From contig JAEZGX010000038.1 of the NCBI GenBank assembly GCA_023416735.1, positions 124,001 to 188,000 on the forward strand: DNA of 64,000 bases, read 5' to 3'. How positions within the stretch are numbered: position 1 is the first letter of the stretch; each line of letters begins with the position of its first letter. The notes below the pieces were generated by a model. That model did not search any database, was not told where the DNA came from, and saw only the letters and a list, made by a program, of their open reading frames with translations. This document shows, piece after piece, positions 18,324 through 26,552 of the stretch. The DNA is from Verrucomicrobiota bacterium. Lineage in GTDB: Bacteria > Verrucomicrobiota > Verrucomicrobiia > Opitutales > Opitutaceae. Both the position numbers and the translations under genes were made by a program.

Positions 18324-18851
18324 TCAAAACCTCACTTCATCCAACGCCAAAAACTCCCCCGCGCGCGGCCCGCTAAACCTCACCTTCGCGATTCCTTCGC
18401 CTTCCATCGTCACTTCGAAAATCGGCACCCATTCCTCTGGTGCCTTCCTGCGCGGCGCTTCCTGCAATTCTTCGCGATCCACCACGTTTCCACTCGCATC
18501 GATCGCCTCCACCACCACCGGGCATCCCGTCGAAGCCCACATCGCCAGCGTCGCGCGTTTCACTTCCCGCGGAAAGGTCATCTCCACCGCAATCGGCTCC
18601 ATCGCCATCGCGCACAGGATCCCTTTCCGCCCGGTCCCATGATGCTCGAAAAACACCATCCGCCCCGGCGCCTTCGTCTGCACGGGCGCCCGCTCGAGTT
18701 TAAACGAAACGCCTTTCTCCTCCCACACCTCCACCCGCTTCGCCACTTCCGCCTCCTCGAAATCGATCACCGTCTCCGCCCTCGCCGCGCCCAGCGCGAC
18801 GGCAAACGCGAGCGAGCCGAAACCCGCCCATACTCTCCTCCGTTTCCGCAT
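18324..18851 (-). CDS. Secreted protein of unknown function
   Basis: A 175-residue protein with a clear signal peptide when started at 18851 (MRKRRRVWAGFGSLAFAVALGAARA, cleavage near ARA-E). The mature part begins TVIDFEEAEVAKRVEVWEEKGVSFKLE and ends FSGPRAGEFLALDEVRF. This resembles the all-beta, PEP-CTERM-like or galactose-binding-like extracellular domains that open with a VIDFE stretch, though I cannot name a family. It lies 23 bases downstream of the DUF1552 gene on the same strand and is probably co-transcribed with it and the DUF1592-type gene. Confidence 0.75.
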   Translation of the reverse strand: MRKRRRVWAGFGSLAFAVALGAARAETVIDFEEAEVAKRVEVWEEKGVSFKLERAPVQTKAPGRMVFFEHHGTGRKGILCAMAMEPIAVEMTFPREVKRATLAMWASTGCPVVVEAIDASGNVVDREELQEAPRRKAPEEWVPIFEVTMEGEGIAKVRFSGPRAGEFLALDEVRF

Positions 18852-18874
18852 CGTCGTCGTTCCGCAGCCGCGCA

Positions 18875-20218
18875 TCACGCCCACTCCAATCCCCGCATCG
18901 TCCCCGTGGCCGACGCAAACCGCTCATCCTCGATGCCCATCCGTTGCAGCATCGATACGAACAAATTCGGCAGCGGATAATTCCGTTCGCGATCAAACAC
19001 CAGATGCTGCCCATGCCGGAATCCGCCGCCGGCAAACAGCGTCGGCATGTTCGTCGTCGAGTGTGCATTCGCGTCCCCGAGATTCGATCCATACAACACC
19101 ATCGTGCGATCCAGCAGCGTGTCCTCGCCCTCGCGCACGCTCTTCAAATCCGCCAGCAGTCCGTTCAACAATTTCATCTGCCACTCATCGAGCACCTTCA
19201 ACTGCGCGAGCTTGTCGTCCGCTTTTCCATGGTGAGACAGGTTGTGATAATCCTCCGTGATCGTCGCGCCGCGGATCTCCACCACGGGCGTTCCGACGCT
19301 GTTCAACATCAGCGTGATCGACCGCGTCGAATCCGTCTCGAACGCCAGTTTCGCCAGATCATACATCACCTTCACTTTTGCCATGTATTGCGCCGGGCTC
19401 GCCGGGTCGACCGGCACGCTCGCCTGCACCACCGGCTTCGGCTTCGTCTCCCAACCTTTCGACGCCTGCATCCGCGTCTCCAAATCCCGCACGCTCGTGA
19501 AATACTGATCCAGCCGCCCGCGATCACGCTCGCCCACTTTTCGCTGCAACGCCTTCGCCTGATCCGCCACCGCATCCAAAATACTCCGCCCCGTATCCAA
19601 TTCCCGGATCTGCGCCTCCACTTCCTCGGGCGTCCCCTGCAGAAACAACTGCTTGAACACATCCGAAGCCCGCTCCTCCGGCGGAATCGCCACTCCGCTT
19701 CCGGTCCAGGACAGACTCCGCGAGTTCGTATTCACCGCCAGCGTCAGCGACGGAAACCGCGTCAAAATTCCGATCCGCTCCGCAATATATTGATCGAGCG
19801 AAATCGTGTTCCGGAACGAGCTGCTCGCCGGATGCGGCGCCGCCGTCAGGAAGCTGATGTCCGCCGGATGCCCTCCATCCACATTCGGATGCGACACCCC
19901 GCTGAACACCGTGAAATCCCTCCGATGCGCGTCCAGTAATTTTAAATACGGCGACGCCACATAGTCGCGCCCACTGCCCGTCGGGAAAAACAAATCCGGC
20001 AACAGCCCGAGATTGTTGCAGATCGCAAACATCCGTCGCGGCTTTCCATCCGGCGTCAGCCGCGCCGCTCCGCTCGTTCCAGCGCGCGCGAACCCTGGCA
20101 GCATCGAATCCAAAAACGGCAGCGACAACGCCACGCCCATCCCCTGCAAGAACCGCCGCCGCGACATCGCCGCCCGCGTCGCCACAAATGGAAATCCTCC
20201 GTCCGAATTCGTCTTCAT
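18875..20218 (-). CDS. DUF1552 family exported protein
   Basis: A 447-residue protein with a twin-arginine signal: MSRRRFLQGMGVALSLPFLDSM at residues 18-39. The body matches the DUF1552 family, common in Planctomycetes, Verrucomicrobia and Myxobacteria: FAICNNLGLLPDLFFPTGSGRDY, FTVFSGVSHPNVDGGHPADISFLTAAPHP and the C-terminal TMVLYGSNLGDANAHSTTNMPTLFAGGGF. The family is related to sulfatase-like/DUF1501 exported proteins, with no proven reaction. It usually accompanies a DUF1592/DUF1588-type protein, as here immediately upstream. Tat export implies cofactor-bound folding in the cytoplasm. Confidence 0.93.
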   Translation of the reverse strand: MKTNSDGGFPFVATRAAMSRRRFLQGMGVALSLPFLDSMLPGFARAGTSGAARLTPDGKPRRMFAICNNLGLLPDLFFPTGSGRDYVASPYLKLLDAHRRDFTVFSGVSHPNVDGGHPADISFLTAAPHPASSSFRNTISLDQYIAERIGILTRFPSLTLAVNTNSRSLSWTGSGVAIPPEERASDVFKQLFLQGTPEEVEAQIRELDTGRSILDAVADQAKALQRKVGERDRGRLDQYFTSVRDLETRMQASKGWETKPKPVVQASVPVDPASPAQYMAKVKVMYDLAKLAFETDSTRSITLMLNSVGTPVVEIRGATITEDYHNLSHHGKADDKLAQLKVLDEWQMKLLNGLLADLKSVREGEDTLLDRTMVLYGSNLGDANAHSTTNMPTLFAGGGFRHGQHLVFDRERNYPLPNLFVSMLQRMGIEDERFASATGTMRGLEWA

Positions 20219-20230
20219 AATTAATGATCC

Positions 20231-20267
20231 TCTCGTTCTCGTAATCGTTCTCTTTCTCGTTCTCTCC
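20231..20267. repeat. Short TCGTTC-type tandem repeat
   Basis: The 93-base gap between the DUF1592-type and DUF1552 genes contains repeated TCGTTCTC units separated by short variable bases. Read on the gene strand it is a purine-rich GAGAACGA repeat directly upstream of the DUF1552 start, which could supply a Shine-Dalgarno-like sequence (GAGAGG). Confidence 0.6.
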
Positions 20268-20311
20268 GCTTAATCCTTTCGTCCCTTTCGCGTGTTTAGC
20301 GGGTCACCTCT

Positions 20312-23032
20312 TCACTTCCTCCGAAACAGCCCGCTCCGCACAATCTCCCACACCATCGTCCGCACGCCGTATCCACTTTCCTGCGACCGATCCAAAATCG
20401 CCTCGATCTCCGCCCGATCCGAAAACCGCACCGGCGCTCCCGTCGCATACACGGTCAGCTGGGTCGCCAGATTCCGCGCAATCGTGCGCTCATCCTCCAA
20501 CAACAAGCGTTTGAATTCCCGCACGTCTTCAAACTTCCGCCCGTCCGGCAATTCGCCCGACGCGTCCACCGGCAGTGCCGCGTGAAACGCATACGCCTGC
20601 CCGTTCATCCCCACGCCTTTCACCGGCTCCACCCCTTCCTTCACCGCGCGGTAATTATCTCTCCATCCGCCCATCACGTCGAAACTCTCCAACGCAAATC
20701 CCGGCGGATCCATCCGCGTGTGACACGACGCGCAACTCGGATCCGCCCGGTGCTTTTCCAACTGCTGCCGGATCGTCGTGGCGCCGCGGATATCCGGCTC
20801 CACCGCCGGCACCGGCGGCGGCGGTGGCGTCTCATAACCCAGGATGCGCTCCGTGATCCAGTGCCCGCGCAGCACCGGCGAGGTCGTCGTCCCATTCGCC
20901 GTCACCTTCAACACACTTGCCTGCGTCATCACTCCGCCGCGCACGCTGTCCTCCGGCAACGCCACTTTCCGCATCCGAACTCCGGATACGCCGGGCACCT
21001 CATAATGCGCCGCCAGCCGCTCGTTCAAGAACGTGAAATCCGAATCCACGAGGTTCCGCGCCGGCCAGTCTCCTCGCAACAACTCCGCCACGAACAACCG
21101 CGTCTCCTCCAGCGCCGCATGCTTCAACGGATCGTCCAATTCGTAATCGTTATAAAGCGTCGGCGAGGGCGATGTGTCGTCGAATTCCCGCAGATCCAGC
21201 CAATAGTCCGTAAACGCCTCCACGAACCGCGCCGCTTTCGGATCGTTCAACATCCGCTCCGTCTCCTGACGCAACACGGCCTCGTCCTTTAGCTCGCCTC
21301 GCGCCGCGCGGGCCCGCAACGCCGCATCCGGTTCCGAATTCCACAAGAACAACGCCAGCCGCGTCGCGACCGCATAGTCGTCCAGCTCGCCTGGCTTCTC
21401 TTCGACAAAGACAAATCCCGGCGACGCCAACACCGCCGTGTAACTCGCCAGCAGCGACCGCGCGAACCCCGCTCCGCCCTCGAACTGCTCATGAAACAGC
21501 CGCAACATCCGCTGCACGTCCGCCTCCTCCACCGGCCGCCGATACGCGCGGCTCATGAACCCGCGCAACAACCGCTCCGCATCCTCGCGGGGATTCTCGC
21601 TCACCACTTCGACCGCCACTTTCTCCATCGGCACATTCAAACCAAATCCGCCGGGACCTCCCCCGCGCTTCCGCTGCGAAACGACATCCACCCACACCGC
21701 ACCTTTCCCACCTTCCCGCCGCTCCATCGGAAGATCGCCGAACAACAATTTATATCCTTCGGCCGCACTCGCCGATCCCTCCTCGATCGGCCCTTCCACT
21801 TCCATCCATTGCACCGCATAGCCCGGCATTCCGTCCTTCGTCGCCAATGGATTCACATACTGCTCGTCCGATCCGTTCACCCGCGTCCGAAAAAACCGCG
21901 ACGCATCCGTCTGAATCGTCTCGTTCGGCGCCAGGGTTGCTTCGATTTCGAACACCGCTTCCTGCGGCTGAAAATCGAAACTCCCGATCGGCCGCCGCTG
22001 CCCCGAACTCGCCGCATACACCCCAATCGGCTCGTGCCGCCGTCCTGGCCAGATTTCCTCCAGGTTCGGCCGATGCCACAGCGTCGCATGATACTCCGGC
22101 GCTTTCGCCTCCCCCGTCCCATCGTAAAACCACCGCGCGATTCCGCCGCCACTCACCCAGATCGTATACCCGCTAAACCGCAGCCGATACTTTCCTCCCA
22201 CCGGCGCCCGAAAATTCGCCCACACATACCCGCCCGCATCGCTGAACGTGCTCGCCACTTTGCCCACCGCTTCGCGCTCCCGCGTCGCCGGATCGCTCAA
22301 CGCCGCTCGTCCTGCCCGCACATCCGGCTGCGCCTTTCCATCGAGCACCGGAAACGCCAGCCGGTCCGACAACGTCCCGCCTTCGCGCGGCCAGAAATTT
22401 CGCGTCAGACTCGGTTCATCGCGCGCATAATACCGCACGACCGCCGTGGGCCGCGCCTCGAGCTTCGCGCTCATCGCCTGGCGCATCGCGTGATCCGCCA
22501 CGCTCAAATACCGCGCCATCTGGATGTGCGACACATCCAGCGCGTCGCCGATCTTGTTGAAACGATGTGCTTCGCCGTCCTGCGGCAGCCGATCCTTCAC
22601 CTGCACCCACGGCACCCCGAGCAGATCGCGCAACACATTCTCATACTCATAACGGTTCAACCGCCGCTGCGTCGCCCGCCCGTCGCGCTGCACCACCGCC
22701 CGCTCCTCCTTCAACAAACTCCCGCCCAATTCCGCCAAAAATTCCTCCAACTCTTCCGCTCGCGGCCGCCGCTTCTCCCTCGGCGGCATCTCTCCGGTCT
22801 CCACGCGATCGAACACTTTTACCCACTTCGTCCACGCATCGCGCGCCTCCACGTCGAACCGCAAGGTGCCCAAATCCAACCCGCCTTTCTTCTCCTCCTC
22901 ATCGTGGCACGTCGCACAATGCCGATCGACAAACTCCATCACTTTTTCCGACGGCATGGCATCCGTCGCGCAAAGCACGCTGGGGAAAATCAACAGCGCG
23001 CACGCGAACCACTTCACCGACGGCGGGGGCAT
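20312..23032 (-). CDS. DUF1592/DUF1588-type exported multidomain c-type cytochrome-like protein
   Basis: A 906-residue exported protein. Start 23032 (MPPPSVKWFACALLIFPSVLCATDA) gives a good signal peptide. A cytochrome-like motif HCATCHDEEEKKGGLDL lies near residue 40. Next come the DUF1587-type block (RRLNRYEYENVLRDLLGV), the DUF1595-type block, DUF1592 (YAVATRLALFLWNSEPDAAL) and DUF1588 with a second CXXCH (DPSCASCHTRMDPPGFALESFDVMGG). The protein ends with DUF1585 (RTMVWEIVRSGLFRRK). This is the standard partner of DUF1552 proteins in these phyla. Function is unproven; two CXXCH motifs imply covalent haem and periplasmic redox chemistry, possibly in polymer degradation. Confidence 0.93.
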   Translation of the reverse strand: MPPPSVKWFACALLIFPSVLCATDAMPSEKVMEFVDRHCATCHDEEEKKGGLDLGTLRFDVEARDAWTKWVKVFDRVETGEMPPREKRRPRAEELEEFLAELGGSLLKEERAVVQRDGRATQRRLNRYEYENVLRDLLGVPWVQVKDRLPQDGEAHRFNKIGDALDVSHIQMARYLSVADHAMRQAMSAKLEARPTAVVRYYARDEPSLTRNFWPREGGTLSDRLAFPVLDGKAQPDVRAGRAALSDPATREREAVGKVASTFSDAGGYVWANFRAPVGGKYRLRFSGYTIWVSGGGIARWFYDGTGEAKAPEYHATLWHRPNLEEIWPGRRHEPIGVYAASSGQRRPIGSFDFQPQEAVFEIEATLAPNETIQTDASRFFRTRVNGSDEQYVNPLATKDGMPGYAVQWMEVEGPIEEGSASAAEGYKLLFGDLPMERREGGKGAVWVDVVSQRKRGGGPGGFGLNVPMEKVAVEVVSENPREDAERLLRGFMSRAYRRPVEEADVQRMLRLFHEQFEGGAGFARSLLASYTAVLASPGFVFVEEKPGELDDYAVATRLALFLWNSEPDAALRARAARGELKDEAVLRQETERMLNDPKAARFVEAFTDYWLDLREFDDTSPSPTLYNDYELDDPLKHAALEETRLFVAELLRGDWPARNLVDSDFTFLNERLAAHYEVPGVSGVRMRKVALPEDSVRGGVMTQASVLKVTANGTTTSPVLRGHWITERILGYETPPPPPVPAVEPDIRGATTIRQQLEKHRADPSCASCHTRMDPPGFALESFDVMGGWRDNYRAVKEGVEPVKGVGMNGQAYAFHAALPVDASGELPDGRKFEDVREFKRLLLEDERTIARNLATQLTVYATGAPVRFSDRAEIEAILDRSQESGYGVRTMVWEIVRSGLFRRK

Positions 23033-23129
23033 TCCGTCACAAGACATCGTTCGAACACTGCCGCCTCAACGACGCTTGTCTAGCCCCGGCTCCACTGTCC
23101 CGTCCAACAGACCGAAATCGCGCGCGATC

Positions 23130-23429
23130 TCACTCCGCGTCGTAAATCAACACCCGCGTCCAATACCCCTTAAACTCTTCCACGAACTTCAGGTGAATGG
23201 GATCCACTTGATACGCATCGTGCCCCGCCACGCCATTGCAGATGACCGTCAACGCGACCGAATACGAATCGTCCACCACCGGCCGCTTCGTCGTCGCTGC
23301 CGGCGTGCCGACATACACCGCCTCCGCCGCTTCGATGGTTTTCAACGACTCAACGCCGCGCCGAAACGCCGCGCGTTGTTCGTCAGTCAGTTCAGGTTTC
23401 AGCCAAAAATAAACAGTGTGGACCAACAT
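23130..23429 (-). CDS. Dabb (stress-responsive A/B barrel) domain protein
   Basis: A 99-residue protein with the fold signatures VHTVYFWLKPELTDEQRAAFRRGVESLKTI at the start and VDPIHLKFVEEFKGYWTRVLIYD at the end, matching the Dabb domain (PF07876). Start 23429 (MLVHTVYFW) is preferred to 23462. Such proteins form small dimeric ferredoxin-like barrels; their reaction is usually unknown. It sits 97 bases upstream of the DUF1592-type gene on the same strand and may belong to that transcript. Confidence 0.88.
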   Translation of the reverse strand: MLVHTVYFWLKPELTDEQRAAFRRGVESLKTIEAAEAVYVGTPAATTKRPVVDDSYSVALTVICNGVAGHDAYQVDPIHLKFVEEFKGYWTRVLIYDAE

Positions 23430-23662
23430 GGCCCGCAGCCTCGCCACGCGTCTCCATCGCACGCAAGTTCCGACTGCTCGCCGCGCGTAACGCCATTTCG
23501 TGGCGCCACGTCATCCGGAATTTTCCGGACTTCCAAACGGGGCGCGCGTCCGAAGCGCCTCAACTGGCTGAGCTTCAATCGCCCGCGCAGGTCGCCACAT
23601 CGCTCCTGTCCGCCCCAAGGAACCCGCTCATCCCAGCGGCCACGAAAGCCTCGCCTCGTCCC

Positions 23663-26545
23663 ATGGAAGCGTTTCAGGCCATCTTCGAGTCCACCCCCGA
23701 CGCGTATCTGATCCTGCGCGCCAACGACGACTTCACGATCGCCGCCGCCAACGACGCCTACCTGCGCGCCACCCACACCACGCGAGAGGAGATTGTGGGC
23801 CGCCCAATTTTCGAAATCTTCCCGGACAACCCCCACACGCCCGACGCACTCAGCGTCCACACGCTCCGCAAATCGCTCGAGACCGCGATCGCCACCCGTA
23901 AACGCCACGAGATTCCTCCGCTGCGCTACGACATCCCTCGCACACCTCGCAGCGCCGGCGGCTTCCAACGCCGCCACTGGCGCGCTTGGAACACTCCCGT
24001 GATCGATGCCGAGGGCCGCATCACCCATCTCATTCACCGCGTCGAGGACGTGACCGATTGGATTCGGCTCCAGGAAATCGAGCGCACCCAAGCTTCGGCT
24101 AACGCCTCGCTCCGCTCTCGCGCCGAAGCCGCACGCGAAGAACTCGCTCGTCGCACCGACGAACTCGAACAAACCCACCGCGAACTCGCCGTCCATCGCC
24201 GTGCGCTTCAGGAAGCGCGCACGCGTCTCGAAGCAGCGATACTCTCCGGCTACGTGGCCACTTGGATCTGGGAGTTTCCGAGCAACGCCATCTACGGCGA
24301 CGACAGCCTCTCGCACTGGTTTCGTCTCCCGCCGGACGAACCCGCCGCCACATCGTTCGAGACTTACCTCCAGCGCATCCATCCCGACGATGCACCGCTC
24401 GTCCGCGAACGCGTCGAAGCCTCCATCGCCAAAGGTCAGCGCGGCGAGGTCGAATATCGCATCGTCCGCGTCGAACCCGCGCGCCGCGTGCTCGCCCGCT
24501 GGCGCGTCGACCGCAACGCCGTCGGCCAGCCGATCCGGCTCGCCGGCGTCCTTCTCGATATCAGCGAACTTCGCGCCGCAACCGAGGGTCTCGCTCAGCT
24601 GCGCGAACAACTCCACCTCGCCGCCGAAGCCGCCGAAATCGGCACCTTTTCCTGGGATCTGCCCAGTGGCCCGCTCACGTGGAGCGAGCGCACGAAGCAA
24701 CAGTTCTTCCTTCCGCCGGATTCCCCAATCGACATCGACACCTTCTACGCCCGCGTCCACCCCGAGGACCGCGCCCGCGTGCGCGATGCCGTCGATCGCG
24801 CCATCTCCCAAGGCGCGCACTACGACGTCGAATTTCGCGCCGTCTCGCCCGACGGCGCCTTCCGCTGGATTCACGCTTCTGGTCGCGCGTTTCCCGCGGT
24901 CGCTGCACAGCCCGCGCATTTCGAAGGCATCGCACTCGATGTCACCCGGCAGAAACAAATCGAAGCCGATCTGCTCGAAATCGAAGCCCGCTATCGGCTC
25001 GTCGTCGAGAGCCTGCCTGAATACGCGGTCATCCTCCTCGACGACCAGGGCTTGATCACGCATTGGAACGCCGGCGCCGAACGCCTGCTCGGCTATACCA
25101 CCGGCGAGGTCCTCGGTCGCTCCGGACGAATTCTCTTCACGCCCGAAGACCAGGCTCGCGGCGAACCGGAAAAAGAACTCGCCACCGCGAAAGCGACCGG
25201 TCGTGCCGCCGACGATCGCTGGCACATCAAAAAAGACGGCACCCGTTTCTTCGTCACCGGCCTCATGATCGTCGTTATCGATTCCAGCGGCCGACGCCTC
25301 GGCCTCGCCAAAATCATGCGCGACATCACCGATCGCCACGCCGCCGCCGCCGAGCGCGAGCGCCTGCTCGAAAGCGAACGCGCCGCGCGCGCCGAGGCCG
25401 AGCGCACCAGCCGCCTCAAGGACGAATTTCTCGCCACGCTCTCGCACGAGCTTCGCACTCCGCTCAATGCGATCCTCGGTTGGACTCAGGTCCTCAAGGA
25501 AGGCCCCAACACCCCCGAGGAACTCGCCGACGGCCTCGACATCATCGAACGCAACACCCGCGTTCAGGCCCAGCTCATCGAGGATCTCCTCGACATGAGC
25601 CGCATCGCCTCCGGCAAAGTCCGCCTCGCCGTCCAACGCATCGATTTCTCCTCCGTCGTCTCCGCTGCCATCGACTCCGTTCATCCCGCCGCCACCCTCA
25701 AAGAAATCCGCATCCTCACCGACGTCGCTCCGGGGCGATTCGAGGTGATGGGCGATCGCACCCGACTCCAGCAGGTCGTCTGGAACCTGTTGTCCAACGC
25801 GATCAAATTCACGCCCGCGCATGGGCGGGTCGATGTGAGCCTGCAGCGCGACAACCACCACCTCGTGCTGCGTGTGCGCGACACCGGCGCCGGAATGGCT
25901 CCCGAATTCCTTCCGTATCTCTTCGAGCGTTTCCGCCAGGCCGATGCCTCGACCACGCGCCAACACGGCGGTCTCGGCCTCGGCCTCTCCATCGTAAAAC
26001 AGCTCGTCGAACTCCACGGCGGCCGCGTGCGCGCGGAAAGCGACGGCCTCGGAAAGGGTGCAACGTTCACCGTCACCCTTCCCGTTCTTCCTTCATTCAC
26101 GACCCCCTTGCCCGTCGCTCCTCCCGCCGCCGCTCTCTCAACCTCCACCGATCCGCCGCGCATTCATGTCGACCTTAGCGGAGTCATCGTTCTCGTCGTC
26201 GAAGATGAACCCGATGCCGCCAGCCTCGTGCAACGCATCCTCCGCAACCACGGCGCCGAGGTTCACGTCAGCAGCAACGTCGCCAGCGCCCTCGCCGTCT
26301 TCCAAACCCACCGGCCCCATGTCATCCTCAGCGACATCGGCATGCCTCACCACGACGGCTACGAGCTGATCCGTAACGTCCGCGCGCTGCCCGACGGACG
26401 CGACGTTCCCGCCGCCGCCTTGAGCGCTCTCGCCCGCGAGCAGGACATCCAACGCGCGCTCTCCGCGGGCTTCCAAAAGCACCTCGCGAAACCTCTCGAA
26501 CCGGCCGTCCTCGTCTCCGTCGTCGCTGAACTCGCCGGCCGATAA
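23663..26545 (+). CDS. PAS-rich hybrid histidine kinase
   Basis: A 960-residue soluble hybrid kinase. Four PAS-like domains are visible: about 8-140 (FESTPDAYLILRANDDFTIAAANDAY), 190-300 (PAS_3-like, YLQRIHPDDAPLVRERVEASI), 320-435 (YARVHPEDRARVRDAVDRAI) and 450-570 (YAVILLDDQGLITHWNAGAERLLGYTTGE). A coiled coil lies near 155-190. The kinase histidine is residue 595 in LSHELRTPLNAILGW. The ATPase has N box VVWNLLSNAIKFTP and G boxes DTGAGM and GGLGLGLSIV. The C-terminal receiver has Asp in VILSDIGMPHHDG. No membrane segment is present, so it senses internal signals. It converges, 7 bases apart, on the kinase that ends the chemosensory operon. Confidence 0.93.
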   Translation: MEAFQAIFESTPDAYLILRANDDFTIAAANDAYLRATHTTREEIVGRPIFEIFPDNPHTPDALSVHTLRKSLETAIATRKRHEIPPLRYDIPRTPRSAGGFQRRHWRAWNTPVIDAEGRITHLIHRVEDVTDWIRLQEIERTQASANASLRSRAEAAREELARRTDELEQTHRELAVHRRALQEARTRLEAAILSGYVATWIWEFPSNAIYGDDSLSHWFRLPPDEPAATSFETYLQRIHPDDAPLVRERVEASIAKGQRGEVEYRIVRVEPARRVLARWRVDRNAVGQPIRLAGVLLDISELRAATEGLAQLREQLHLAAEAAEIGTFSWDLPSGPLTWSERTKQQFFLPPDSPIDIDTFYARVHPEDRARVRDAVDRAISQGAHYDVEFRAVSPDGAFRWIHASGRAFPAVAAQPAHFEGIALDVTRQKQIEADLLEIEARYRLVVESLPEYAVILLDDQGLITHWNAGAERLLGYTTGEVLGRSGRILFTPEDQARGEPEKELATAKATGRAADDRWHIKKDGTRFFVTGLMIVVIDSSGRRLGLAKIMRDITDRHAAAAERERLLESERAARAEAERTSRLKDEFLATLSHELRTPLNAILGWTQVLKEGPNTPEELADGLDIIERNTRVQAQLIEDLLDMSRIASGKVRLAVQRIDFSSVVSAAIDSVHPAATLKEIRILTDVAPGRFEVMGDRTRLQQVVWNLLSNAIKFTPAHGRVDVSLQRDNHHLVLRVRDTGAGMAPEFLPYLFERFRQADASTTRQHGGLGLGLSIVKQLVELHGGRVRAESDGLGKGATFTVTLPVLPSFTTPLPVAPPAAALSTSTDPPRIHVDLSGVIVLVVEDEPDAASLVQRILRNHGAEVHVSSNVASALAVFQTHRPHVILSDIGMPHHDGYELIRNVRALPDGRDVPAAALSALAREQDIQRALSAGFQKHLAKPLEPAVLVSVVAELAGR

Positions 26546-26552
26546 CACCCAC

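Noticed and set aside
23399..26017. 872-residue minus-strand open frame opposite the PAS kinase
   Set aside because: It has no motifs and lies over a gene with intact PAS, HisKA, HATPase and receiver domains.
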